A DNA stretch of 64,000 bases from Solirubrobacteraceae bacterium (GCA_016463515.1 JAEMRF010000001.1:50831-114830), one strand, 5' to 3'; positions 54,538 through 62,994 are shown, counted from the first letter of the stretch. Made by a program: numbers and translations. Notes: a model not told the origin generated them from the letters alone.

Positions 54538-56559
54538 ATGTCCCGAATCGCAGTTGTTGCTGGTAACCCGCAGTCGGTTTCGGCTACTGCTGAGGATCAG
54601 AAGAAGATCGTCGGTCAGGTCGGGTCGGTGTTGTACTCGAACACGGATGGTTCTGGCTCGTTGACGGCTGGTCAGTCGGTGACGGTTGAGAACAACACGA
54701 CACTTTCGATCACGAGTGGCCGCGGGTACGTGGTGGTTCTGGATGTGGCGGGCTCGCCTGACAGGATCGACATTGCGCGACTGTCGGAGCCGGTGGGGAA
54801 GAAGAGTCAGGGCGGCCTTGACCTGCGCGAGTTCTGCACGACAGCAGAACTCGCCGACGATGCGGGCCCCGGCATCAACGAGGCGCTCGCTGAACTGCGG
54901 GGGACGCCCCTGACCGGGCCGCAGGGCGGGCGTCTGTGGCTGCCGAACGATCGCCTCGTCGTTCAGACCCAGATCGACTACGACCGACTCTCGGGCGTGA
55001 CGATCGAGGGTCAGGGATGCGGCGTCCCGTTCCGCGGCACGGGCAGTAAGGCGGTCGGCACCGTGCTGGAGAACCAGACGGGCGGCGCGGCGATCCTCGT
55101 CCGCCGGTCGCAGACGAACGCCAACGTCACCCGTACGACCGGTGTCCTGCTCGACAAGTTCACGATCGAGAACCCGGACAACACGGCCAGCATCGGCATC
55201 GACATCACCGCGCCGCAGGGCCGCATCAAACTGGGGCACATCGCCGTCTCCTACGGCCTCGTGGGCATCCGGATTGGCGACCCCGACGCCACCAGCTTCA
55301 CGCAGTCGCCCTTCGACCTCGACGCCGACTGGCTGTACCTCGACGGGTCCGGCCCCGACGGGTCGGTCGACTGGGCGGCCGACGACAGTGCGGAAGCGCT
55401 CGCGACGGTCGGCCTTCTCATGCGCGACTACGGGTACCTCTCGAACTTCCACAACGTCGTCTCGCGCTACTGGGGCCGCTGCGTCGCACACGAGCCGAAC
55501 CCCGCGATCTGGGCGACCGCGATCAACTTCTGGGGCGGCATGTACGAAGCCGCCAAACAGGAGTGCATGGACCTCCGCAACATCCGCCAAGTCAACCTGT
55601 ACGGCACACACGCCGAGGGCGCGAGCGAGTCGGCGGCGGGCGACTTCGCGGACATCATCCTCGGCGAGGCCGACAGCGACGAGGACTCGACCGAGGGCCT
55701 CGCGATGGTCACTGCGAACCTCGACGGCGTCACGTTCGCCGGCAGCAACAGCAGCTACCGCATCGAGGCCAACCGCTTCGCCGCGCTCAACGTCAAGGGC
55801 TGCCACAGCACAACGAACACGCAGAGCGGCGCGGCGATCAAGGTCTCGTCGGACGGGTTCGGCGACGTGTCATGGCCTGCGCAGTCGTCGGTCCTCACGA
55901 CAGATGGGAACGCGTTCTACGAGGCCACCGAAGTCGACGTCGCGGACTACGACGGCCGGTGGATCAGGCGCGGCAGCGTCCAGGGTCAGAACGGGTTCCG
56001 TCGCGCCGACCTCGACACCGGCTGGAAGGAGGCGACATCCTCGCCCTCCAACGCGATCGACGTCGCACGGACCAACCGGCTCGCCATCAACATCAGCGGC
56101 GGTGCCACACTCATCACCGACTTCACGAACGGGGCCGACGGGCAGGCGCTCAAGGTGCGCTTCGTCACTGCCACCGACGTGAACACGACCGGCAACATCA
56201 CTCCGTGCAACGGCGTCCGCACCGCCTACCGGGCGGGCCAGATCGTCGATTTCGTCAACGTGGCCGGCGAGTGGTACGAACAGGGCGCCAGGCCGCTAAA
56301 AGGGACCGCCGCGTTCGCGGGTGGCGCGATCACGGACGGCAGTACCGCCAACCAGGATGTGACGGTCACGGGCGCACAGTTGGGTGACCCGGTCGCGTGT
56401 GGCTGCTCGGGCCTCGATGAGACAGGCTGGGACGTTACGGGCTATGTTCGTGCCGCCGACACCGTACGCATCCGCATGACGAACCGGTCGGGCGGGAGCA
56501 TCACGATCCCCGCGTCCACGGTGTGGGCGTCGGTTGATCCAGGTTGGCGCGATGTCTGA
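54538..56559 (+). CDS. Phage tail-spike-like right-handed beta-helix protein
   Basis: 673 residues, no signal peptide. The N-terminal about 85 residues form a small head-like module. Then 'LREFCTTAELADDAGPGINEALAELR' precedes the parallel beta-helix ('GGRLWLPNDRLVVQTQIDYDRLSGVTIEGQG'), the classical pectate-lyase-like start of tail spikes. The helix runs to about residue 430, followed by two C-terminal beta modules. The N-terminal part uses unusual TCG/GGT-rich codons, suggesting a separate origin. No other virion gene is present. It could alter helper-phage host range or be displayed on the cell. Confidence 0.65.
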   Translation: MSRIAVVAGNPQSVSATAEDQKKIVGQVGSVLYSNTDGSGSLTAGQSVTVENNTTLSITSGRGYVVVLDVAGSPDRIDIARLSEPVGKKSQGGLDLREFCTTAELADDAGPGINEALAELRGTPLTGPQGGRLWLPNDRLVVQTQIDYDRLSGVTIEGQGCGVPFRGTGSKAVGTVLENQTGGAAILVRRSQTNANVTRTTGVLLDKFTIENPDNTASIGIDITAPQGRIKLGHIAVSYGLVGIRIGDPDATSFTQSPFDLDADWLYLDGSGPDGSVDWAADDSAEALATVGLLMRDYGYLSNFHNVVSRYWGRCVAHEPNPAIWATAINFWGGMYEAAKQECMDLRNIRQVNLYGTHAEGASESAAGDFADIILGEADSDEDSTEGLAMVTANLDGVTFAGSNSSYRIEANRFAALNVKGCHSTTNTQSGAAIKVSSDGFGDVSWPAQSSVLTTDGNAFYEATEVDVADYDGRWIRRGSVQGQNGFRRADLDTGWKEATSSPSNAIDVARTNRLAINISGGATLITDFTNGADGQALKVRFVTATDVNTTGNITPCNGVRTAYRAGQIVDFVNVAGEWYEQGARPLKGTAAFAGGAITDGSTANQDVTVTGAQLGDPVACGCSGLDETGWDVTGYVRAADTVRIRMTNRSGGSITIPASTVWASVDPGWRDV

Positions 56560-56618
56560 TCACCTGGGCGGGACGGCCTTGCACCCTGCCTTGTTCTTGG
56601 ACTTGGTGTGCGGACTGT

Positions 56619-56954
56619 TCACGTGAAGAACCCAGGCCGTGCGTCGAGCTTCATCGGCTTCGCGGCACCGGGCAGGGCGATGACGATGTCCGCCTTGCTT
56701 CCGATGACCCAGTCGCCCAAGCGGAAGCCGCCACGTTCGCGCGGCTCGGCGTCCTCCTTGAACCGCTTGACCCCAACGACGGCAGTTCCACACGATGAGC
56801 ACACGTAAGTCGTGACGTCGCCGAGCTGTTCGGGTTGGATGTCACCCAGTCGGAGCTGCGTGCTGCAGCCGACACAGGTTGTTGTGCAGTCGTGGTCCAC
56901 GATCACCGGCTCTATGCCGGCCAGTCGCAGTGCGTGGGCAACACGTGTGGGCAC
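56619..56954 (-). CDS. Hypothetical zinc-ribbon protein
   Basis: 111 residues. 'CTTTCVGCSTQLRLGDIQPEQLGDVTTYVCSSCG' provides two C-x-x-C pairs; the C-terminal half is beta-rich ('GDWVIGSKADIVIALPGAAKP'). Function unknown. Confidence 0.55.
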   Translation of the reverse strand: MPTRVAHALRLAGIEPVIVDHDCTTTCVGCSTQLRLGDIQPEQLGDVTTYVCSSCGTAVVGVKRFKEDAEPRERGGFRLGDWVIGSKADIVIALPGAAKPMKLDARPGFFT

Positions 56955-57006
56955 AAGCCGCAGGGTACCCCGGCGCGGCCGCAGCCGGCGCCCGTTGGAC
57001 TACGAG

Positions 57007-57645
57007 TCAGCCGGGGGAGGGTCCGGTGGGTCGAATGAGGACGCTGAATGGCCCGAGTTCGTTCGGATCGTTCGGTTTTGCGCGCCGGACGATCTGCCCC
57101 ATCTTCTCGGGGTCCATCGCGAGTTCCTCAAGGTACTTCTTCTCCTCCGCGGCGATTCGCAGCTCCCACACACCATTCCGCAGGGCCTCGACAGCGGCAG
57201 TGAACCGAGCAAGCAGCGCATCGGGCGGTGCGATCACCGGCGCCACCCGGACCGCCATCCCCGTGACCGTTTTCGTTGGAGGGTCGTAAGCGACGTACGC
57301 TGCGGTGCGTTCCAGGTCGCCGGCCTGCCGGTGCGCCACATGCTTGTCGCGCCATCGCAGGACCTCTGCGATGGCTGCCCGCGAAGCCTCTGGGAGCAGC
57401 TCGTCGATCAGCGGCTGGAGTGGCACCTGGCGGCTGCCATTCTTCATCGTGCGCCCGAGTCCGATCACGGCCGCTTCCCAGAGCGCCCGACGCGCGAACG
57501 TCTGCCCGGGCACATCGGGCAGCGCAGATCGCGCGTGGAGTGTCATGTGCACTTGCTGGAGATCCCACCAGACCGATCCCCAGGCGCGGATCTGGGTCAC
57601 ACCGGCACCCGCGACGCGTGCCAAGAGGTCGGTGTCGTGCGTCAC
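57007..57645 (-). CDS. HEPN/AbiU2-like protein
   Basis: 212 residues, mostly helical. 'FARRALWEAAVIGLGRTMKN' and 'IAEVLRWRDKHVAHRQAGDLERTAAYVAY' fit the two-helix pattern of HEPN proteins with an R-x5-H motif (R-DKHVA-H), the RNase active site of many abortive-infection and toxin proteins, and 'RDKHVAH' is the AbiU2-type form. Family assignment is by motif only. It lies 3.2 kb from Abi-alpha in the same element. No antitoxin is obvious next to it. Confidence 0.45.
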   Translation of the reverse strand: MTHDTDLLARVAGAGVTQIRAWGSVWWDLQQVHMTLHARSALPDVPGQTFARRALWEAAVIGLGRTMKNGSRQVPLQPLIDELLPEASRAAIAEVLRWRDKHVAHRQAGDLERTAAYVAYDPPTKTVTGMAVRVAPVIAPPDALLARFTAAVEALRNGVWELRIAAEEKKYLEELAMDPEKMGQIVRRAKPNDPNELGPFSVLIRPTGPSPG

Positions 57646-57757
57646 GTTGGTCAGATTAGTCGGTCCATTGGTTTGAGCCCTTCGCTAGTTCTCCTGGGGA
57701 CAAGCGCCACTGGGCGCGCCCCAGTTGCCGCCCGGTGCCTGCCGTAGTGTCGCGAGC

Positions 57758-57952
57758 ATGGCTGAGACACAGATCACCTTCGTAGGCGAGGCGACGCTCA
57801 TCGTCAAAGAAGACCCCAAGCGCGTTGCTGGCTACCTGAAGCCAGGCGAACAGGCGACGCTGACTAACGAAGATGGAGAAACGGTCTACGTCTACGGCGC
57901 CAACGTGCTCCACGTTGCGCCCGCGCCGGGCTTCGGCAGCGCCAGCTTCTAG
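57758..57952 (+). CDS. Small beta-rich hypothetical protein
   Basis: 64 residues ('TQITFVGEATLIVKEDPKRVAGYLKPGEQATLTNEDGETVYVYGANVLHV'), likely a small beta-barrel. ATG 57758 is chosen; the upstream frame is not protein-like. Function unknown. Confidence 0.5.
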   Translation: MAETQITFVGEATLIVKEDPKRVAGYLKPGEQATLTNEDGETVYVYGANVLHVAPAPGFGSASF

Positions 57953-58311
57953 ACCAGCCGGGAACTGCCACTCGCTGCGTTGCCTATGCGCCGTCCGCGT
58001 TAGGCAAGGACCACGACGTTCCGAGGTCGACGACTCGACGGTCCGACACAGCTTCCGGCGATGCCGGTCGTTGCGGACGGTCAGGCGACTGGTCGGTTCA
58101 CCAAAGAGGCCCATTGTGGGACGGAGGCTAACCATGTCCGCGAGCGCCAAGCGTCTCAACTGGACCGCCAACAGCGGCTCGATACGCGACCAGGCGGTCT
58201 GGCTGGAGCGGCAGCGTGCCACGTGCGTTCCAGCCACTTGCAGGCGATTTAGCGGACTTCGCAAGCGATGCTCAGTGACATCCGCGCGAAACGCGCTTAC
58301 GGTCGCTTGTC
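57953..58311. other. 359-bp stretch without a convincing gene
   Basis: One ORF could start at 58134 with a good GGAGG site ('SASAKRLNWTANSGSIRDQAVWLERQRATCVPA'), but it soon loses protein-like composition and overlaps the real gene at 58312, so it is probably a decayed gene. Nothing else recognised. Confidence 0.4.
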
Positions 58312-58800
58312 ATGTCTGTGATCGACTTCCCCGACCACGAGAGCAATGTCAAGCTCAGGAAGAAGCAGGCCGCGATCGTCCTCGGCCGCTCGACCCGCTG
58401 GATCGAAATGCGAACCAACGATGCGGGCCTCCCGAGCAACGTTGGTCCCGGTGGCCGTCGGTTCTACTGGCGCGCTGAGCTGATCACTTGGGCGGCTGAG
58501 TACGGCCTGCCCTTGCCGGAGCGAACCCCGGCCAGGACGAGGAACCCGGTCGTCCCGGAGCCGGCGAAAGCTGCTGCGCTGCCCGCGCTTGATCGTCGCG
58601 ACCTGGCGAAGACGGTCGACGCGTTGGTCGCTGGCGTGGACCTGGTCTCGACGAGCGTCCTTGCGATGTGCGGCTACGCCGAGCAGTCGGTCGGTCACGG
58701 ACGCGTGCGCGCGACCCTGGCGGACCTGCGCATGGAGCTGAGAGGCGCGGTGGCGGGGGAGGGGCTCACCGGTCCGACGGGACCGCCTGACGCGGCCTGA
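58312..58800 (+). CDS. Putative HTH DNA-binding protein
   Basis: 162 residues. The N-terminal 'LRKKQAAIVLGRSTRWIEMRTNDAGLPSNVGPGGRRFYWRAELITWAAEYG' is an excisionase/MerR-like HTH plus wing. The C-terminal half is helical. It lies just upstream of the regulatory region of the replication operon, so it may be the switch regulator or the Xis of element 2. Confidence 0.6.
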   Translation: MSVIDFPDHESNVKLRKKQAAIVLGRSTRWIEMRTNDAGLPSNVGPGGRRFYWRAELITWAAEYGLPLPERTPARTRNPVVPEPAKAAALPALDRRDLAKTVDALVAGVDLVSTSVLAMCGYAEQSVGHGRVRATLADLRMELRGAVAGEGLTGPTGPPDAA

Positions 58801-58824
58801 CGCGGGGTGGGTGTGACGAGAAAT

Positions 58825-58847
58825 GTGGCCCCGTTATCTAGGGCCAC
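58825..58847 (+). terminator. 7-bp hairpin GTGGCCC/GGGCCAC
   Basis: Arms 58825-58831 and 58841-58847 with a 9-nt loop, 25 bp after the HTH gene. The same arm sequences recur in the hairpin at 59051-59083, so the two RNAs could pair with each other. Confidence 0.45.
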
Positions 58848-58975
58848 AACGGCATGTGAAGTCCCGGACTTACGGTGGATGTGTGGGATGGGTAATCGCT
58901 CATAATGCTGGGATGCGGGAATTTGTGTGGTGGTTCGCTGGTTAGATCACGAGGGGGCTCTGCGGCCCGTATGGG

Positions 58976-59004
58976 TTGACAAAAGGCCTGCTCGGTGCTA
59001 GGTT
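58976..59004 (+). promoter_or_regulatory. Sigma-70-type promoter of the short RNA/leader
   Basis: TTGACA (58976-58981), 17-bp spacer, TAGGTT (58999-59004). Perfect -35, weak -10. Expected start near 59011. Confidence 0.55.
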
Positions 59005-59010
59005 TGGACG

Positions 59011-59093
59011 CGAGCTTTCCGCTTCTTCACAGCTCAGCCAATCCTGCATAGGGCCACCGCAACCACGAGCGTTTCGGTGGCCCTTTGTGGTTT
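59011..59093 (+). ncRNA. Candidate about 80-nt RNA (terminated leader or small RNA) upstream of the replication operon
   Basis: It lies between a sigma-70-like promoter (58976) and an intrinsic-terminator-like hairpin (59051-59083 followed by a T-rich TTTGTGGTTT). There is no ORF in it. By position it could be a transcription-terminated leader or a separate small RNA, as in P4-type satellites where a short RNA stops the replication operon. This is inference; ends are estimates. Confidence 0.4.
59051..59093 (+). terminator. Intrinsic-terminator-like hairpin before the replication operon
   Basis: 9-bp stem GGGCCACCG/CGGTGGCCC (59051-59059 and 59075-59083), then TTTGTGGTTT. It sits between two promoters, so it could isolate the operon or attenuate it. 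Confidence 0.7.
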
Positions 59094-59141
59094 GTGAGGC
59101 TTATGGCGCAATGAGTGATACATGAAAGTTGCTAATAAGTC

Positions 59142-59169
59142 TTGACACGGATAGTGTGTGTGCTATCAC
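59142..59169 (+). promoter_or_regulatory. Promoter with overlapping inverted repeat for the replication operon
   Basis: TTGACA (59142-59147), 16-bp spacer, TATCAC (59164-59169). The inverted repeat GATAG (59150-59154)...CTATC (59163-59167) spans spacer and -10, a likely operator. It is 87 bp upstream of ATG 59256. Confidence 0.55.
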
Positions 59170-59255
59170 GTGTTGGATAGGACCCGTGCGTTTACGCCTG
59201 ATTGGCAGCGTGCTCGGGGTTGAAGAAGCCGAAAGGCTCGAACCGAAGGACGCGT

Positions 59256-59969
59256 ATGAGCGAATCTGCTCTGGCGTTGACGAAGGATGTCTACGCCGCC
59301 GCCACGCAGCGGCACCTGACCGTTGTTGACGGTCCCATCGACCCTTGGCTGCGAGAGCTGCCTCCCGTCGAACGGTCCCCGGCGACGTATCGCGAGGAAC
59401 AGGCGGATCGCCTGCGATCGGTCGCCGGGCAGGAGATTCTCCGCGTGCGCATCGAGGCAGAGGAGGGCAGGATGCCGCTCCACGAGAGGTCGTTCAAGCA
59501 GACCCAATCTCTCGTGGCACTGTGGGCGTTGCACGAAGCGTCGTTTGAGCAGCCGCACGAGAAGCCGCAGTGGGAGCTGTGTGTCGCCAAGCCGGGGCGC
59601 GACCGGATGGAGGCGACCACGAGCCCGCCGCGCCTCCGCATCGTCGGACGCAGTGAGGCCCGTCCGAGCGGCACGCCCAAGGCGAAGAGCGCGAGCGGCG
59701 GGGACGACTCCGGGGGCTCTGACGGCCCACCATTGCCGTTGCCGTCTGTCCCGTGCTTGATCGGGGCGGCGGCGACACGGATCACGACTACCAAGTCCGC
59801 GTCGGCTTTCACGTTCTGCCGACTCGCGGAGATCCTCGAAGACTGGCCGGCGAGTTGGCGACTGGCTGTCTTCCACGCGTTGCCCGACCGCTATCGGTCG
59901 GCCTGTTGGGACAGCCTGCGGGTTGACTGCGACGCCGATCCCGAGCGACGGATCGGGGGTGTGGCATGA
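59256..59969 (+). CDS. Hypothetical protein, first gene of the replication operon
   Basis: 237 residues. Helical N-terminal part ('SPATYREEQADRLRSVAGQEILRVRIEAEEGRMPLHERSFKQTQSLVALWALHEASF'), a disordered middle, and a C-terminal helical part ('FTFCRLAEILEDWPASWRLAVFHALPDRYRSACWDSL'). GAAGGAC ribosome site. ATGA-coupled to the primase, suggesting a replication accessory or loader role; no family recognised. Confidence 0.6.
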   Translation: MSESALALTKDVYAAATQRHLTVVDGPIDPWLRELPPVERSPATYREEQADRLRSVAGQEILRVRIEAEEGRMPLHERSFKQTQSLVALWALHEASFEQPHEKPQWELCVAKPGRDRMEATTSPPRLRIVGRSEARPSGTPKAKSASGGDDSGGSDGPPLPLPSVPCLIGAAATRITTTKSASAFTFCRLAEILEDWPASWRLAVFHALPDRYRSACWDSLRVDCDADPERRIGGVA

Positions 59970-62356
59970 GCGTCACGCCGTTCGAACGGATCGTCGGTGC
60001 CCTGGAGTCACAGGGACGCACGGTCAAGCGGCAGTACGACGGCTCAGTGATGGCGTCGTGCCCTGGCCCGCATCACGACCGTGGGGACGTGAAGCCCAGT
60101 CTCCACGTGACCGAGAGCCACCGTGGGGGCGAGTCGTCCGTGCTGGTCCATTGCCAGACCGCGTGCAGCTCCGAGGAAGTGATCGCCGGGCTTGGCATGA
60201 CGTGGCGTGAGGTACTCGCCGCCGTTGATGGTCCCGCTCAGAGTCGGCCGAAAGCAGTCGGTCCAGCGGCGAAGCGAACCGCAGCGCCGCTGCCGACCGA
60301 CTCGGAATGGGAGTCGTATCGGGCGGCGCTCGCCGCGCGAATGAACGGCCACCGACATCCCACCAAGGGGTGGTCCCGGTCAACGCTCGAACGGTTCGGA
60401 GTCGGGCTCGACGGGTCGCGGCTAGTGATCCCCGTCTGTGATGCCGGTGGCGAGACGGTCAACGTCGTCCGTTACACGACGAGACCAGTCGGCGACGAGC
60501 CGAAGACTCGCGCCACGTCCGGCCGCAAGCGCGACCTGTTTCCGAGGCCGGAGGAGGTGACCGGGGAGCGCCTGTACGTCGTCGAAGGAGAAGCAGACGC
60601 ACTCACCGGGGCAGAGCTTGGCATTGCTGCCGTGAGCTACCCCGGCACGAAGGGCTTTCGATCTGAGCATGCGTGTCGTCTGCTGGCGGGTCGGAGCGAA
60701 GTCATCGTGATTCCGGACTGCGATGACCCCGGCCGCAAGGCGGCACGGGAGGCTGCGCAGGTTCTTGCAGACGAGGCAGAGTCGTTGCCCGAGCCGCGCC
60801 CCGTGGTCCGGTTGCTCGATCTGGACCCGGGCCGTACGGACGGGTTCGATCTCGGTGACCTGTTCGCCCACGAGCTGGGAAGGGCCGGGGAGGACGACGA
60901 CCCCGTCAGAGACGTTCGGACGCTGGTCAATTTCGGGGCCTCAGAAGGCGAACGTGTGTTCGCTAGGGGGATTGGGTCGGCGGAAGCTCCGATGGCCTCA
61001 GGAGCGCCGCAGAACGGGTCTACGGGGCAGCAGGCGGCAATCCCGCCTGAGGTCGTCGTCGATCCTCCGGACACGGACGTGCTGCTCGATCAAGTTCGCG
61101 CGTTCGTGCTCCGCTACGTCGTTCTCCCGGAGCACGCAGCAGAGGCCATTGCGCTGTGGGTGCTCCACACCTGGGCGTTCGAGGCGTCATCGACCACTCC
61201 GTACATGGCGGTGCTCGCGCCGCAGAAGCGCGCGGGCAAGTCTCGCGTCCTTGAGACGGTTGAGCACGTCGTATCCAAGCCGTGGCTCGTCTCGTCCGTC
61301 AGCCCGGCAGCTCTCTACCGGAAGATCGACAAGAACTGTCCGACCCTTCTCTACGACGAAGGGGACGCAACTTGGGCTGGGTCAAAGGAGACAGCTGAGG
61401 ATCTGCGCGGCATCCTGAACTCCGGCTACCGGCGAAGCGGGGCAGTCGCGAAATGTGTCGGCAAGGGAGCGGACATGGATGTCCGGGACTTCCGGACCTT
61501 CGGCCCGAAGATGTTCGCCGGGATCGACAAGAAGTGGCCCGAGACAATCTTGGACCGCTCCGTCCGCATCAACATGCGTCGGAAGAAGGCCGACGAGAAG
61601 ACCGAACCTCTGTACTACGAGGAGGCGCGCGAAGCGGGAGGGCCGATCCGACGAGATCTCGAAGCCTGGGCCGGCCTGAGCGTGGACCTGCTGGCTGGCG
61701 TTCGCCCTCCGATCCCCGATGGCCTGAACGATCGCGCCGCGGAGTGCTGGCAACCGCTGTTCGCTATCGCGGACCTAGCCGGTGGTGACTGGGCTGCGAC
61801 GGCACGCGCGGCGGCATTGGCACTCAGCGGGACCGTGGAAGAGGAGACCGGGCTTGAGGCGAAGGCCCTCGGGGCGATCCGGGAGCTGTTCGACGCGACG
61901 GCCGCAGAGTTCCTCACCACCCAGACGATCGTGGACACGCTCAACGAGGACACCGAGCTTCCGTTCGGGACGTTCCGCGACGGAAGGGGCGTCACCGCGC
62001 ATTGGCTCGGCCGGACGCTGAAGGAGCACGGGGTTCGCACCGACCTGAAGGAGAGGCCGCGGCTCGACGATGGGACTCGGCCCAACGGCTACCAGCGGGC
62101 CGCGTTCGAAGAGGCGTGGGCGCGCTGGTTAGATTCCAAAGCGGTCCAGCCGGTTTCGACGGAGACAAAGCGGTCCACGGAATCCCAAGCAAACACGGGC
62201 GAATCCGGGGGTGTGGACCGCTTGGACCGCTTGGACCGCTTTGTCCAGGGTGAGGGGGAGGACGACCCGCTAGACACCCTGAAGCTGCTCCTCGAAGGCG
62301 ACGCTGAGCCCACGACTTCGCCTGCGTCGGCGATCGCCGGGGGTGACGACAGATGA
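59966..62356 (+). CDS. TOPRIM primase fused to a DUF3631-type helicase/ATPase domain
   Basis: 796 residues. Zinc-finger-like N-terminus (Cys32, His36/37, Cys63, Cys67). TOPRIM with Glu209 ('LYVVEGEADALTG') and Asp251/Asp253 ('VIVIPDCDDPGRKA'). DUF3631 ATPase: Walker A 'PQKRAGKS' (419-426), Walker B-like 'TLLYDEGD' (Asp464-Glu465), 'GPKMFAGIDKKWPETILDRSVRINMRRK'. The tail (about 725-760) is coded by GGACCGCTT repeats (array B). It would prime and unwind DNA for element replication. Coupled to the genes on both sides. Confidence 0.9.
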   Translation: MSVTPFERIVGALESQGRTVKRQYDGSVMASCPGPHHDRGDVKPSLHVTESHRGGESSVLVHCQTACSSEEVIAGLGMTWREVLAAVDGPAQSRPKAVGPAAKRTAAPLPTDSEWESYRAALAARMNGHRHPTKGWSRSTLERFGVGLDGSRLVIPVCDAGGETVNVVRYTTRPVGDEPKTRATSGRKRDLFPRPEEVTGERLYVVEGEADALTGAELGIAAVSYPGTKGFRSEHACRLLAGRSEVIVIPDCDDPGRKAAREAAQVLADEAESLPEPRPVVRLLDLDPGRTDGFDLGDLFAHELGRAGEDDDPVRDVRTLVNFGASEGERVFARGIGSAEAPMASGAPQNGSTGQQAAIPPEVVVDPPDTDVLLDQVRAFVLRYVVLPEHAAEAIALWVLHTWAFEASSTTPYMAVLAPQKRAGKSRVLETVEHVVSKPWLVSSVSPAALYRKIDKNCPTLLYDEGDATWAGSKETAEDLRGILNSGYRRSGAVAKCVGKGADMDVRDFRTFGPKMFAGIDKKWPETILDRSVRINMRRKKADEKTEPLYYEEAREAGGPIRRDLEAWAGLSVDLLAGVRPPIPDGLNDRAAECWQPLFAIADLAGGDWAATARAAALALSGTVEEETGLEAKALGAIRELFDATAAEFLTTQTIVDTLNEDTELPFGTFRDGRGVTAHWLGRTLKEHGVRTDLKERPRLDDGTRPNGYQRAAFEEAWARWLDSKAVQPVSTETKRSTESQANTGESGGVDRLDRLDRFVQGEGEDDPLDTLKLLLEGDAEPTTSPASAIAGGDDR
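62138..62242. repeat. Iteron-like array B inside the 3' end of the primase gene
   Basis: Minus strand: TGGACCGCTTT at 62138-62148 and 62167-62177, starts 29 bp apart. Plus strand: three tandem 9-bp units TGGACCGCT-TGGACCGCT-TGGACCGCTTT (62214-62242). It mirrors array A (53838-53941) in order, spacing and total length (105 versus 104 bp), in inverted orientation. Confidence 0.6.
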
Positions 62357-62652
62357 GCGCGGCGGCAAAGGCTCTGTGGATTGAGGGCTTCAAGGCGCTC
62401 ACGGGGGAGGAGAGGAGGCAGGTCGCGGAGATGTTCGCGGGCTATCTGACTCCAGCCGCCACGACGAAGGACCGGTGGATGCACACCGCTGATGCCGCGG
62501 AGTACCTCGGCATGAGCCCGAAGGCGCTCCGTCGTCGCATGGAGCGCCGCAACATGGACCGCAATCCGATCCCCGTGACGCAGGAAACGTTCGGCGGCAA
62601 GTACTGGTTCAAGCTCTCCGAGCTGGACGCGTGGCGGAAGGGCGAGCGATGA
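62353..62652 (+). CDS. Small HTH (excisionase/MerR-like) protein
   Basis: 99 residues. 'WMHTADAAEYLGMSPKALRRRMERRNMDRNPIPVTQETFGGKYWFKLSELDAWRKG' is a winged HTH of the DNA-binding excisionase type. ATGA overlaps on both sides. It may recognise the element's own DNA for excision or replication control. Confidence 0.7.
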   Translation: MSAAAKALWIEGFKALTGEERRQVAEMFAGYLTPAATTKDRWMHTADAAEYLGMSPKALRRRMERRNMDRNPIPVTQETFGGKYWFKLSELDAWRKGER

Positions 62653-62915
62653 CCAACGCCGATTCAGCCGCGCGCCAGCGAGAGGTGTTTGCCGTGCTCA
62701 ATCAGCCCGGTGAACGCCCGTGCCTCACCGCGGCAGACGTGACTCACCGATTGGGGGAGGACCCGACCGACCTCGCGAGTAGGAGACGCGTCAGCCGAGC
62801 GCTGAGCCACCTCCGTCACGCACGCCTGGTTCAGCGTGTCCAGCGGCCTGACGGGAAGATCGCGTGGAGGGTGAGCAGACAGGCGCTCCGCCTGCGTGAG
62901 CGGGACGCCGCGTAG
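62649..62915 (+). CDS. Small winged-helix protein
   Basis: 88 residues. 'CLTAADVTHRLGEDPTDLASRRRVSRALSHLRHARLVQRVQRPDGKIAWRVS' fits a winged helix with a wing hairpin. Last gene of the operon, 48 bp before its terminator. Confidence 0.6.
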   Translation: MTNADSAARQREVFAVLNQPGERPCLTAADVTHRLGEDPTDLASRRRVSRALSHLRHARLVQRVQRPDGKIAWRVSRQALRLRERDAA

Positions 62916-62962
62916 CCCAACGATCAGGGGTTGCACGGCGCGGGTCGCGCCTCAGAACGACA

Positions 62963-62994
62963 AGAGCCCCGGCATGTCCGGGGCTCTTCTGTTT
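62963..62994 (+). terminator. Terminator of the replication operon
   Basis: Perfect 10-bp stem AGAGCCCCGG/CCGGGGCTCT (62963-62972 and 62978-62987), 5-nt loop, then TCTGTTT. It lies 48 bp after the last stop. Confidence 0.8.

Noticed and set aside
57656..58264. 202-codon minus-strand frame
   Set aside because: No start signal or motif, and it lies opposite the better 64-aa gene at 57758.
58134..58478. ORF with a good GGAGG site upstream of the HTH gene
   Set aside because: Loses protein-like composition after about 35 codons and overlaps the real gene at 58312; perhaps a decayed gene.
62214..62242. Simple variable-number repeat
   Set aside because: The three 9-bp units alone could be one, but the matching inverted array at 53838 makes a binding-site array more likely.
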